DNA from: Polytrichum commune
Taxonomy: Eukaryota > Streptophyta > Polytrichopsida > Polytrichales > Polytrichaceae
Assembly: GCA_950295325.1 (NCBI GenBank)
Contig: OX485806.1
Location: 33,232,001-33,296,000, forward strand
DNA: 64,000 nt
Direction: 5' to 3'
Shown here: one piece after another, positions 1 to 11,453 of the stretch
How positions within the stretch are numbered: the first letter of the stretch is position 1
Layout: each line of letters begins with the position of its first letter
The notes under the pieces: model-generated
What the model was told of the DNA's origin: nothing
Database searches by the model: none
What the model saw: only the letters and a program-made list of their open reading frames with translations
Made by a program: the position numbers and the translations under genes

Positions 1-223
1 ATTTAATCTTGAGATTAAAATAATAATTTAAACAATTTTTTTTTAAAAAACACAATGGCTCGAGATTGAGGCTATCCGGTTATTAACCACATGTATTGGT
101 TTCCTCGAATCTAGGAAACCCTAACAAGTGAATGCAATAACATCTACTTACATTGTGCACTCTCAGATAGCTCCACTAGAATTGAAAAAGAAAACACTAG
201 GTACATACATTGAAATTATATTA

Positions 224-290
224 CTCCCTTTGTCCCAAAATGATTGTCCTACCCCTCGGAGTTTATATCCCAAAATGATGGGGCCTATTA
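224..290. mobile_element. Stowaway-like MITE terminus (fragment)
   Basis: After a TA dinucleotide the sequence reads CTCCCTTTGTCCCAAAATGA, which closely resembles the conserved terminal inverted repeat of plant Stowaway (Tc1/mariner-type) MITEs. It also resembles both ends of the complete element at 51550-51836. No matching second terminus is visible nearby, so this is a truncated end. The rest of bases 1-428 is AT-rich and holds no gene that I can support. Confidence 0.5.
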
Positions 291-428
291 CAATGTAAAA
301 CTAAGAAAAAATTTAGCCAAATGTTGATTCTTATTATAACAATCCAAAATGTATATGTGTGCAACCAAATATGTTTCCAAACATATTTTGTCATAAATTA
401 TATGGTGAATATTGCAATGGCATTAATA

Positions 429-3400
429 CTAACACTCAACAATGTCAGCCAGCTCAAGTAGTCACATGACCTCCTTGTAGTTGTATGTTGGAGCATGAAT
501 GAACTTGTTGTTGTCGTAATCTACCTTGCATAAGAATTTGAACACGAAGTAAATGTGTTTGCAGGTTACCCATTTACCTTTCTTTCCTAAAGCCTAAGAA
601 GACATCTTCATGAAGTCTAGGCAAGTGCACGATGGGATGTTGCCAATTGTTACACAATAAGCATTGTCCTCCTTTGAGACAATGTTGATGATAACTCCAA
701 ATCATGGATAAGGAATGGCAATCACTCCAACAACACAATATTCGTCCATGAATCCAGTGCTCTTCCAATTGTTTTTGTGATTGGCCATTGGTGTTATTGG
801 ATTTCATTGCATTGTCTTAGCAAATGTTGAAGTTGGGCGGAAGTCCGGGTTGAAGGCTTGTAAAAATGTGACCGAGGGATGGGGAGTTTTGCAATTGTTG
901 AAAGCCTACAACAAGGAGACAATGCTTCCCTCTGCTACATTGGAATTCGACATCCTCCAGCGCCAACACCTCATCCCTCAACAAATTGGTGCCTATCTTC
1001 ATAGGCCACATGTTGGGTACTATAGGCCAATTCAACACATTCCTTTTCTTGTTGCCACTCACACAACATTTGATGTCATCATGGTAGAACCAAAGTTCAC
1101 ATTCCACATTGTTGGTGGAGCGGAATTCCTTCAACCCTTCATACATTGGTGCAAGGGTGCCATGTTTGTATGTTTTGACTTTTCCATCGTACAAAGTTCA
1201 TGTATTGGCCTATATTGCCCAACATCTTTTGGTAGATTTGGGTGGCAATCTTGCTATGCGCGACTGTGAAGGAGGGCACCCCGTCTCAAGCACCAATATG
1301 GTATGAGCCACACCAATTTCTTCTGCATTCAATGATTTCTTTAGGCGTTAACGAGTTGCTTGAGTCTTAGGGCGAGGAATGGAATAGTTAACCTTATTGG
1401 GTCAATGGAAGACGCAATCAACACTAGGTGGCAAGTCCAATGTTCATTTGATAGAACCAAACAACTCTGACCCCTCAAATGCACAATACTGGATGTTAAG
1501 TTTCTCTACCCTTAAATAACACCTCCTGCATCCACTAGTAGCTTTGGATATACGCTTATGGCAACAACCTTCAATTTCAAGGACACTAAATTTGAACCCT
1601 TGCCATTGGAACCCATTTTTAGTTGTGCTATGTAATTTGCAATCTACAAGAACACTCATATCAAAATATCCACTATCACTTTGTATATGCAAGTTATTTT
1701 GTTCCTTGACTATTGGACCAATTGTTGCGCACCATTTTGGCAAGGTTGCAAGTTGTATCTTTGCACACTCATTTATGATCATATCATGAATGCATAATTC
1801 TTGTTAAAATGGGATGCAAAACACTAAAAAAAACTATGGAATACAACATATTAACAACAACCAATGAATACAATTTGATAACCAAACATAAACATGGAAC
1901 AATTACTCACCAATAACATGTGACCACTCCATTGTCTAAATTGGAAATACCAAAACCCTAACCACTCAAAAAGTCCAAACAACCACTTTTGCAGCGCCAA
2001 AGGACAAATACCACATGATTGATATTTTGTATTTGTATCATCCTTTGTTTTGGTGTCTTTGTAATTTTTGCAAATTTTATTGTGTTGAAATTGCAAGGAT
2101 GCCTTCATATACTTTTGTGTTACCTTATCCAAGTTGGCGGACCAGTGGTTAAGACAAGTGCGCTCACGGGCAACCATGGGCAAACTTGGATCACCGTCAC
2201 TATAAATCTTTCTCAAACCATTCCAATTGGCTTGGGCACTTTCAAGGGCTTCATGAAACCCTTGAAACACATACTTGACACACCATTCTCTAACATAATA
2301 ACATTCAAGTTCTCCCAAAACAATGTTTGTGTTATTGCATCTTTGGAATGCATGTCACAACTCATTATTGTAAGCACCTTACAATATTTACTATCATACA
2401 CATGACATGTCATCATTGTCCAACCTTTCAACAATTTGACATGGTCAAACATTATCCATGAATCCCCCATGCCCCCTTCCACCTACAGACACTTCACCAA
2501 CTCCATACGACTACCTGTGAGGTCTACTGACATATTCAAGACAAATACTTTGTATTTGGATTACCCTGAGAAATGACTTGCATGGACGAACTTGAAACTA
2601 GAGTGGTCTTTGAGCGCCGTGATACTATTCATGATACCCATCCCACTATGTACAAAACACTTTGACTCGGAACAAAAATTTAATAGTCTCATGACACCAT
2701 TGTGGTGAACTTGTCCATAACAACTTCTAATGATGTTCCTTGAAGGTAATGGCTTTGACATTGAGATGGAGTTGTTTTTTTTTAAATGCCATAAATTGTT
2801 TATTGGCTGCCATTACAATGTCATTACAATTTTCATTGCCTCATTAGCAACACACTAGTATGGGATGTTCAAAGACTCGCAACATGCACCATGTGAAACA
2901 TGGTGATTATGGACCCCTAGGTGATTGCAAGCCCTACATATCCATGGGGTTGTGAAATTACATAAATGATGTGTGCATTGCACACTTCAACACATATTGG
3001 TGCAGAATGACGTATCTTGCATTCAAACTTAGAGTTCTATGGGGCCAAAATATCAACTAAAAATGGTAGAATCATCGATCCAACCCACTCACTACAATTT
3101 TGAACACTAACATTACAATGAAGGTAGTCGCAGAAGTTGTTTGGGCATTGGAGATGACCAATGCATGTGGAGCGATGAAATGTTAAACCAAAATCACTTT
3201 GGATATTTGATGTCCTTGTAGTGCACCAAGGATTTTCATTATAAATGTGTCCAATCTTCGTCTATAGGAAGTAGGATGTTGGTTCCAAAGGGTTTGTTGG
3301 GCTTGATATTTAATTTCCAAATTGGTACCATGTATGTCACAAACATATTTGTTCAATGAGAGTGAGTTGGTGTTCCGATACCATCCTTGCACATAATACT

Positions 3401-3430
3401 TAAGATGTTGGCTATTCAACGTGGTCATTA
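429..3430 (-). pseudogene. SWIM zinc-finger MULE/FAR1-like transposase relic, copy 1
   Basis: Read on the minus strand, several frames give protein segments colinear with the plus-strand copy at 26349-28830. In order they are a segment with GHLQCPN (~3150), a VHSGMG segment (~2640), DHVKLLKGW/CHVYDSKYCKVLT/FWENLN (2480-2290), an ANWNGLRKIY segment (~2240), KICKNYKD/FRQWSGHM (~2080-1920), FEGSELFG (~1460) and KHGTLAPMYEG/NNVECELWFYHDD (~1165-1070). The 3' part carries a CxC...CxH SWIM zinc finger: CTC at 621-629 and CKH at 555-563. SWIM fingers are typical of MULE transposases and of FAR1/FHY3-like proteins derived from them. Multiple frameshifts and stops, including one inside the SWIM loop at 594-596, make it non-functional. 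The assignment to MULE rather than another SWIM family is inference; homology to the second copy is visible directly. Confidence 0.65.
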
Positions 3431-3597
3431 GGTCCAGGTAGTTTTAGAGTTGTTGGTCTCTCAGAGTCTCAAATGCAAACTTCCATTATTCAGTTGACAA
3501 ATGAATCATGTGCATCTATGGTTTAATTGTATACCAAGTCTATCAATAATGAAGCTAGAGCCAAATGATGATACCGTTTTGGTGGTATCCATAAGAT

Positions 3598-3921
3598 GTG
3601 GAAGAGTGTAGGAGGGATGTGGATATGATTGTGGACAAAATTATGGAAGCGGATGGGGGGGATGAAATTAGGGCCACGGATGGAGATACAGAGGTCAAGG
3701 TAGGGGAGGAGGATGTCAATGCGGGGAAGAAGAAGCCCAAGGTTGGAAAGAGGGTGCTGAAGGTCACCGTACAGCGGAGGTGGATGGTGCAGTGTGAGGG
3801 CAAGGAATGGGACTTGCTCAACAAAGAGGCATCCACTGCAACGGCAAAGGCAAGAGACGACCAAGTAAGCTTGTTGGTACCCTTACTTAGATTGGCTTTG
3901 ACTTTGTACCTCGTTGTGTAG
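3598..3921 (+). other. Unidentified 107-codon ORF, acidic then basic
   Basis: The open frame has an Asp/Glu/Gly-rich first half, a Lys-rich stretch (KKKPKVGKRVLK) and then RRWMVQCEGKEWDLL. A plausible splice donor (CAA followed by GTAAGC) lies near 3862, so the coding part could be one exon ending there. I recognise no domain. It lies just beyond the SWIM relic on the opposite strand. It may be a gene fragment or chance; confidence that it is coding is low. Nothing else is evident in 3431-4189 apart from short repeats of the 'CCTTACCTCG/ATACCTCAAACC' kind around 3955-4090. Confidence 0.15.
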
Positions 3922-4189
3922 TAAGCCTCCTATGTCATACCTCGTAATGGGATTGTTGTACCCAAATCTTACCTTGTTGGATACATGGGGTAGCTATACC
4001 TCGAACCTTACTTGCTAGATACCTCAAACCTAACCTACTAGATACCCCAAATCTTCCATGTTCAATACCTCAAGATGCCTTACCTCAGACCTTTCCTTGG
4101 TGCATACCTTGGAATGTTATATATGTTCACCTTGTAGTAACCTACATAATCCTAATGTTGCTAAATTACTCCGCCTTCATGGTGTGTGT

Positions 4190-5060
4190 TTGTTTTGGAG
4201 GGCTCTAGTGTGGTGGCCAACCTTTCAATCACCAAACAAGGAGAATATGTGAGCACAAGAGTGCACAAGCAAAATTTTGCAAGAATTCAAGTACAAAAAA
4301 ATGAACAAAAAACGAACAAAAAATGGAGCCAAATTTTGGAATTCTTGAGCATTTTTAGCCCTCTCGTGTACCCAATTTTTTATTGTGATATGGGTGAGGA
4401 GCTAGCCACAACCCCAAACCCCTCAAGCATCAACCTTAGTCGTTGTTGATGTGGCTTTGTGCATGGCTAGTTACATGCCAAGATGACCAGGACCAAGTTT
4501 ACAAGCTGCTGATGTGGCTTCAAGCCTAGCTTGGGAGTGCCAAGGTGGCCTAACCCCCCCCCCCCTCTTTCTTTGATTACTCAACCTTGATAGTGTGGAT
4601 GTGTATTGCAAGGTTCTAGGGTGGTGCCCAACCTCTCAACCACGTCACAAGCAAAAAATTGTAAGAACCATAGTGCACAAAAAAATGAGAAAAAACAAGC
4701 CTAAATGACAAATTTCAAACATTTGCTCGTTTTTATTTGATTTTTTGGGCATTTTCAACCATTTGGTGCACCCATTTTGTTAATTTTAGGTGGTTGAGGG
4801 GCTAGCCACCACCCCAGAACCCTCAAGCACCAATCTTAATGATTGTTGTTGTGGCTTCATGCCCAACTGGAAGTTGCCAAGGTGGCTAAAGCCCAATCCC
4901 TTATCGCCACTAATGTGGTTACATGCCAAGACTTAGGGTTGCCAAGGTGGCGTAAGCCCAACCTTGGTGGCTACTGATGTGGCTTCATGCTTGGACTTAA
5001 GGTTGCCAAGGTGGCCAATGTCCAATCATTTGTCGTTGTTGTTGTGCTTCATGCTTGGAC
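4190..5060. repeat. Tandemly duplicated non-coding block with short imperfect repeats
   Basis: Two homologous segments (about 4190-4560 and 4610-4870) share 'CTCTAGTGTGGTGGCCAACC'-like starts, a stretch of repeated 'CAAAAAAATGA' and 'GAGGGGCTAGCCAC(A/C)ACCCC'. From about 4440 to 5060 a unit of roughly 75-80 bp recurs. It contains 'TTGCCAAGGTGGC', 'AAGCCCAA' and 'GATGTGGCTTCATGC'. No coding potential is convincing. The following stretch (5061-5899) is AT-rich and shows no gene. Confidence 0.6.
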
Positions 5061-5903
5061 ATGTGGCTACAAGTAATCTAGAAGAAAAAACTAAACAAAT
5101 TAACCTTGGGGGAATATGGGCACTTTCCCAATATCCCAAATTTTTATTAAATTTGAATATTGTAGTATTTCATTATAGTTGAACATTTGGTTGTGTTCTT
5201 TTGACATGATGACATTGATACTTTCCCTCCAAGACCGTAATAAGGAGGATTGGATAATGCAAATGACATTGCTTCACACATGTAGACATTAAAGTACCCC
5301 CTACAAACTTATAGGGGGTGTTAGATCTGAGTTGGGGCAGCCCCCCATAGTTTTTTTACAATTTCTAAACCCGACCAGAAATTGTTGCCCGCCCCACCCA
5401 ACTTCGAAAAAAACTTTGCCCTTGCATTCTTGAAGGCCACTTGACTAAAAATCCCATATTGGGTGCAAATCACCTTCAAGGTCTAAAATCCAATATATAT
5501 GTGCACTTCCAATTAGTAAATAAGCAACTGATTGGAATTTCATTCCATAAGTGAAACCATCAATGAAACACGTAAATAATTTGGAGGTCACAAACATTAC
5601 AAAATCCTCATTAACATTGAGGTTATAATTTATGTGACTTACTATTTGAAATTGTCTTTGTCATTCTAAAATGAAACTTAAATTAGTGTGTTGACTTAGT
5701 ATGTATACTTTATAATATTTTAGGTGATGCCTTCTACCTTCACAAATATTCATACGCATTCAAACTAATTAAGTGTGATGAAATTGAAACTAATATGAAG
5801 GTGGAGAAATTGCAATTGATTACCACAACTCTAGTTGAAGGCAAATTCAAAGCATGATGGTTGTGTTGGTGGAATTCTTATCAAATGTTCTAAAAGTCTC
5901 TTC

Positions 5904-6305
5904 TGTCACGTGAGGTGACATCGGGGGCTAAGTTACGTCAATTTAGGAGTAAATGGACTCCATTAGGAGTCCTAGTTAGTTGTTCATCCACTCCATGGAT
6001 GAACTCCACATAGGATTGGGGTTGTATGGAGAGGAAGGCCTCTTGACTTGCCATTGTTGTCAAGTCAAGTCTTGTGAGTGTGTTTTGAGAGAGAGAGAGC
6101 TTGTTGTTGCTTTCTCATGGCTTTGGTGTAGTAGATTATGAGTAAAGCCTTTGCATTCTTTCTCCACCACTTGCACTCTTGGATTCTCCCTTCGTGGAGT
6201 GAGAGATAGTTTGACTCTTGTGTGTGAATTTTAGAGTTTCTTAAGCTTTGTAAGGAGACATTTTAGTTTCTTAAGCTTGGAGAGAGAAACTCTTATACTT
6301 GACAA
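5904..6305 (+). repeat. 5' LTR-like repeat
   Basis: This segment begins TGTCACGTGAGGTGAC and matches 15316-15746 almost base for base, through 'TTCATCCACTCCATGGATGA', the GA tract and 'GAGAGAGAAACTCT'. TGTCAC is a common start of plant gypsy LTRs. It contains one copy of the palindrome GGACTCCATTAGGAGTCC (near 5948). Unlike the 3' copy it is not followed by the 107-bp segment that ends the 3' LTR. The 5' LTR is therefore either truncated or ends somewhere in 6305-6600, and I could not place a primer-binding site. Confidence 0.75.
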
Positions 6306-6600
6306 CAATGTTCAAATTTTTCATTTTTGGTTGTATTTCTGAGCTAGAATGGCCCAGTAATGAGAGCAAATGAGTGATACAAGTGTTTGAAAGCTTAGTT
6401 CGTCATTTCTTGCAATCCTCAAGAAGATTTTCAGAGAAATCTTCCCATTTTTCTTTTGTTGTCTCTTGTATTTTCTTCAATTGTTGATGTTTGAATCTTG
6501 AGATTCCATTTAGTTTCAAGATTCTCAAGTCACATTTTCTTGCTTGCAAATTGTGAAGCAAAGTTTAATTTAAATACAAACATAAACCACAATCAAAATC

Positions 6601-7030
6601 CGATTTAGTTTTAATTTTTGTTGAGCTCCGGACGGATCCGGAGCTCACCGGACCCTCTTGGAGCTCCTGGAGCTCCAATTCTGAACCCCGGGGGCGGGCG
6701 GGCGCCAGCCTGGCCCCCCCTTTCAAGGTAAGCCTTGAATTAATTAGGTTAGTTAATTAATTAGTTAATTAGGTTAGTTAGTTAGTTAATTAATTAGGCT
6801 AATTAAGTTAGTTAACTTAATTAGTTAATTAAGTTAGTTAACTTAATTAGTTAATTAAGTTAGTTAACTTAATTAGTTAATTAGGTTGGTTAATTAAATT
6901 AGTTAATTAAATTAGGTTAGCTTAATTAGGTTATGTTAGCTTAATTAGGTTATGTTCATTAGTTTAAGTTAATTAAGTTAGGTTGAGTTAAATTAAATTA
7001 ATTAAGTCAATTCATTTAAGTTAATTATGT
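6601..7030 (+). repeat. Retrotransposon leader: GC-rich palindromic patch followed by AT tandem repeats
   Basis: Bases 6620-6720 are unusually GC-rich for the element. They contain overlapping inverted copies of GAGCTCC/GGAGCTC and GGATCCGGAGCTC, ending in a run of C. From 6733 to about 7020 the sequence is a tandem array of TTAGTTAATTAA-type units with occasional GG. Both lie in the untranslated leader before gag (7643) and could form strong secondary structure. No reading frame is supported here. Confidence 0.7.
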
Positions 7031-7214
7031 TTATTTTTTTATTATGTTTATTTTGTTTATTTTTTTGTTTATGGTTTTGGTTTTTGTTTTTGTTTTGTTT
7101 TGTTTAATTAAAACAATTATTTTATTTTATTTTATTTTATTCACATTTTTACTTTCACCTTTCAAACTTGGCATCCAATTCTCACAAACTTTGAGGTTCA
7201 AATTTGGGGGCATA

Positions 7215-7490
7215 CTAGCTCCGATTGGAGTGAAATTTGAGCCTATCTTGTGTGAAATTTGCCAAGGAATCCAATGGTGTAATTGGATTGTTGATTGGAA
7301 TTCAAAATCATTGCTGAAATTATTAATTTTAACGCTGATTTTTGTTTTTGGGAGCAAATTAACTCTGATTGGAGTGAAATTTGAGCCTAATTTGTGTGAA
7401 ATCTTCCTAGGAGTCCATTGGTGCACTTAGTTTGATGATTGGAGTCCATAATCACCTTGGAAATGAGCATTTCCAACGCTGATTTTTAAT
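7215..7490 (+). repeat. Imperfect tandem duplication (~145 bp) in the retrotransposon leader
   Basis: Two adjacent copies (about 7215-7352 and 7361-7490) share 'GATTGGAGTGAAATTTGAGC', 'TTGTGTGAAAT' and 'AACGCTGATTTTT', with several substitutions. The open frames across them (7044-7430 plus and 7127-7426 minus) are by-products of the repeat and not genes. Confidence 0.65.
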
Positions 7491-7642
7491 TTTAATTACC
7501 AATCTCAAACCTTTGCACAATTTTGGAATTCTGGAGGCATATACATTTGGCATTTGGCAAGGGATTGCCATTTAGATAGCCCGCAACAGGTGCAGGTTGC
7601 CATTACCTTGTAGATAGTTGCAGGTACTCAAGTGATTATTTT

Positions 7643-9700
7643 ATGGTGCAAACTAAGAGCCGATATTATCGATCTCCATCACCAGATTACTTGGAGGACG
7701 TGCATACCACAAATCTTGAGCCAGAGGTAGATACCAACGAGGCTTTTGAGCCTATTTCGGCGTTGGACACTACTAGTAGGCTTCGGATTTGGAGTGTCGG
7801 CATGTTCGACGAAATGGAGGACGATCGCCACAATTCAGTGCGTGATCGGTTTTCAGGTCGAGTTGGGGGCATTTCCTTGCCCGATTGGAAACTCCGGTTT
7901 CGTACCTGGATTAAGGAGAAACGCCAAAGGTCTTCCAATTTCAATGATTGGTATGCCTTTGAACTTCTGCCTCAGCATTTGGAGTATGAGGCACTCCAAA
8001 CTTATGAACGCTGGACAGAGGGTCATCAGCGACAACTTCGGGAGGTGGAGCAGTATTGGGAGGCTCGGGTTGAGCTCATTTCAGCCCTTAAGGATGGGGC
8101 GGTTGCTACCTTAGCTCCACCCACCTTAAAGGAGGAGGAATCGCCGGCGGAGTCTAAGGACACGGAACTGGCACTTGGGCCAATGGTGGCTAGTAGTAGC
8201 ACGGCAACCCTTTCACGGGTGGCACGTGCTACACAGGCAGCATTGACGGCTGTTGGTCCACCACCTCCGTTTAATACCCTTACTGAATTTGTCGCACATT
8301 TGGAAGTGGAGTATGGTGGGTTTCGGTGAGACCAGATGCAGCGCATCCAGGATTTCCGCCGAGAGAAGGATGATATTCCACGGACCATGTATACGCGACT
8401 CGCGAGATTTGCTGTGGAGTCGGGAGGTGTTTTTGCTGAGAGTCAGCTTGTTAAAATCTTTTTGTCTAAGATTGACAAGCGGCTACTTGAGTTGGCATCA
8501 CCTCGGATTATCCTCGACTACGAGGGCCGAGCTACGCTTGCACAAGCGTTTGCCGTGGTTGCGAGATGTGATCGGGCTCTTTGCCAACATGATGCCACAG
8601 ATATGGTATCTTGGATGACAGAGAGTCCGAAACCAAGAAGAATTGTCACAGCTACTAGTAGTTTAGCTGAGACTCAACCCGTCAAGGAGCAAAAGATTTT
8701 GCATTGTTGGGGTTGTGGAGAAGCTGGTCATTCGAAGAATGATCCCAATTGTCCTAAGAAGAAGAAAACTCAGCCTTTGGGAAAATTAAAACAAAAGATG
8801 GAACCAGTAAAGGCAGGGGATAATTCTAAGAAGAGACAATTGAAATGTAACCATTGTGGTGGCACTAATCACGATGTGGATCATTGTTTCCAACTTCATC
8901 ATGAGATGCGGCCTGCCAGTTATGTCACTGGAAAGTCTCCAAGGGAGCATAGTCTTGAGGCTAAGGTGGCAGAGCTTGAGCAAAAGCTCAAATCTTCTGC
9001 ATCTTTTGCTCAAATTTCTGAGCCGCATGTGGGTGGTGGCACCTCGGGTTCGGACATGTATATGTTTGGAGCAGATGGAGAGGTGGTGGCGGCGGCTTCT
9101 ACTCGCTCACAAACATTGGCAGATGCGGTGGCTTCCACGAGTGGTGGTAGCAACGAGGTGCTACATCCTCGCCATGCTGGACCAGCTGATCAAATTGGTC
9201 AAGCACGTTTACCTCTTTCATTTGGATTGGTAGACATCACTGTTGTTGGGGCTAAAAACCCTGTACCTTTGAGAGATGGGGATTCCATCTCGAAGGATGT
9301 TACGCAGGCATTGGCATATAAAATTCTCCATATGCCAATTTTCTCGGGTTCGGAGTTTATGGCTTCGGATTTCAAGCCTGCTGCAGTTTTTCATTTAGCT
9401 GGGAGAATGTTAGAAGGTAAGGTGGATTTACCATCCCTTCAAGTATCCCAAGCTGTGGTTGACGTACCTGTGGCTGAGGAGGTGGAGGACTTAGCCAATT
9501 TGCGAGCGAGTCTTGCGGATGCGGCGATCATTGCTTTTGGTAAGCAAACTGATATTCCTCCAGCATCAATTTCAGCAGTGGATACGTCATTTTCGAATTA
9601 TGCGTCGGGAGCGGCATATTTTGCAGACATTTCTGCAAGGCCTGCTCGCGAACGGCATAATTTACAACCTGGAGTTGTACGGCTGATGAACGACAAATCT
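7643..9700 (+). pseudogene. Retrotransposon gag with two CCHC zinc knuckles
   Basis: The frame opens at ATG 7643. It includes a gag-like segment rich in Trp, Arg and Leu (DWKLRFRTWIKEKRQRSS, then a helical LPQHLEYEALQTYERW) and continues in the same phase after an in-frame TGA at 8327-8329 to 9877. Two zinc knuckles follow. The first begins at Cys 8705 (CWGCGEAGH, slightly irregular spacing to the last Cys) and the second at Cys 8846 (CX2CX4HX4C, CNHCGGTNHDVDHC). Gag coats the RNA and forms the particle, and the knuckles bind nucleic acid. The stretch between knuckles and protease is Ala/Ser/Val-rich and unassigned. The stop splits gag from its own nucleocapsid part, so this copy cannot make a normal Gag. 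Confidence 0.8.
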
Positions 9701-10130
9701 TTGTTTGTCGTTTCACGCACGGATATGCCCACTATCCGTGCTACACCACTGAGAGTTATGATGGATTCCGGTGCTCAACCGGTTATGATTGGCAAAGGAC
9801 TTGCTGACAGTCTTGGATTGACGCCAACAAGCTTGGATCCTTGTCCATTCACTTGTTACTTCAGTAGGGGGCACTGAACGTGCAACAGGTTACACCAAGG
9901 CACCTCTACGTTTGATTTTTCATGTGGGGGCAGGGCCTACTTACACTCATTTGTCAATGAAGTGTGTTGTTACTAATGCTACCAATTATGATATATTTGT
10001 TGGTCAGCAAGCTCTTTACCCATTTGGCTTTGGTTTGGATAATTGGACGGAAGAGGCATGGATTAGACCGGGATGGTCCACTGGAGATGGCAGGAAGGTA
10101 TTTATTCCCGTCACATTTGCAGCCACTGCT
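9701..10130 (+). pseudogene. Retrotransposon aspartic protease (frameshifted)
   Basis: The retropepsin active-site signature DSGA is encoded from 9764, within MMDSGAQPVMIGKGLADSLG. The frame then closes at TGA 9875-9877, but the downstream homology (GTERATGY, then NYDIFVGQQALYPFGF) continues in another phase from about 9870. A single-base-type frameshift therefore lies near 9850-9870. The enzyme would process the polyprotein. It directly precedes the methyltransferase domain in the same polyprotein, without an intergenic gap. Confidence 0.75.
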
Positions 10131-11450
10131 ATGACTATGGTTGCGGAGGCAATGTTTGGTTGCAATGGTTCAGTTGCAGATTTGGCTTGTGCTCCAGTTT
10201 TATTGGAGGAAACAATGGACTATACTTGTAATGCGGCAGAACAACAATTTTTACCATCTTTTCAAATTCCTGCTCGACATTTCAAGGATCCACCTCCACC
10301 ATGGCGAACTCCTAAGGAGTTATCCGACCATTGTCAACACATTGTAGCGGATTTGGAGCTTGGAGAGGCACCCCCAACTTCATCCTCATTTTCTTTTGCT
10401 CAACCCATTCGTTGGCAACCATCACCTGAAGGTATTGTCCTTGTGGAGATCTTTGGAGGCATTGGCACAGGTTTGGCGGCAGTGTTGGAAGCTGGAATTA
10501 CAGTTTGGCGATATATTCATGTGGACAATGGGTATGCAACCAACAGAGCCGTCCGACACCACATCCAACAATTATTGTTGAGATACCCCGCACAATTGTC
10601 AGCCTCTGCCATTCATGGATGTTGTGGTTAACTTCCTCAAGATGTCACTATGATTAGTGATGAGGATTTGAGAAGGTTGGGCCACGTGGATTTGATTATT
10701 GCAGGATGGCCTTGTGAAGGCCATTCGCGGGCAGAAACTGGCCAGGGATTGGATGATCCTAGGTCTAGTTTGTTTGCGGATTTGATGCGATTGACGCAAT
10801 GGTGGTTTACCCACCAATCAACTCCGCCAGGGTACATTTTCGAAAATGTACCATTATTGGGTGATACCCGGCACAAATTGGTGAAGGATGGTGAGTACAT
10901 TAACCAAATTCTGGGTATTCCAACATTTCTGGATGCTGCATCTTTGGGATCCTTTGTTTATCGGCCTCGTTGGTTTTGGACCAACTTGGTATCACCTCGG
11001 GTGCTTTCAGCGGCGATTGCCCGCATTCCTCGCCTTATGGATCGCAAGGTGGATGACATTTTAGATGATCATCGTGTTTCCTTGGCAGTTACCAAGGATG
11101 ACACCTTGTCATTTGCATTAATTAACAAGGTGGGCATTCCGAGAGGTGCACTACTTACTTTTGTGACATATCCACAGTCTTTTGCATTTCGATCTCGTGG
11201 ACCTGGCATGGTTTGGGATTAAAAATCCCAAACTTATGAGGAGCCTACGGCAGATGAGCGGGAACGTGCCATGGGTTTTCTAATATGTACCACGGCTGCT
11301 CACGGGCTTCAGGAAGGTCAGAGACGTTTCCTATTGGGGCAAGCTATGGATCTTAATAGCATTGTGTAGATAATTGGAATTTGTCTTGCTGCCCAACAAC
11401 GTATGGATGACCAATTGCTTACTCTGAGGGCAGAGAACAATGGTTAGGGG
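10131..11450 (+). pseudogene. C5-cytosine DNA methyltransferase domain inside the retrotransposon polyprotein
   Basis: Motifs appear in canonical order. Motif I is VEIFGGIGTGLAAVLEAGI (about 10440-10495; FxGxG, the S-adenosylmethionine site). Motif IV is GWPCEGHSR, with the catalytic Cys codon at 10713-10715. Motif VI is FENVP, with Glu at 10842. A motif VIII-like YRPRWFWTNL (about 10960) and a motif X-like LLGQAMDLN (about 11335-11360) complete it. The RxRxFWxNL pattern and the order I-IV-VI-VIII-X recall the Dnmt3/DRM group more than bacterial enzymes, but that is tentative. It lies in one phase between protease and RT, so it was translated as part of Pol. In-frame stops at 10629, 11220, 11367 and 11445 inactivate this copy. 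The key motif residues themselves are intact. Confidence 0.85.
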
Positions 11451-11453
11451 GCA

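Noticed and set aside
781-1269. 162-codon plus-strand open frame
   Set aside because: It lies antisense to the SWIM/MULE relic, whose minus-strand peptide is shared with the second copy at 28.6 kb; the plus frame has no shared or recognisable protein.
7044-7430. 128-codon plus frame and its 99-codon minus counterpart
   Set aside because: Both run across the tandemly duplicated leader of the retrotransposon and translate low-complexity Phe/Leu/Ile repeats.
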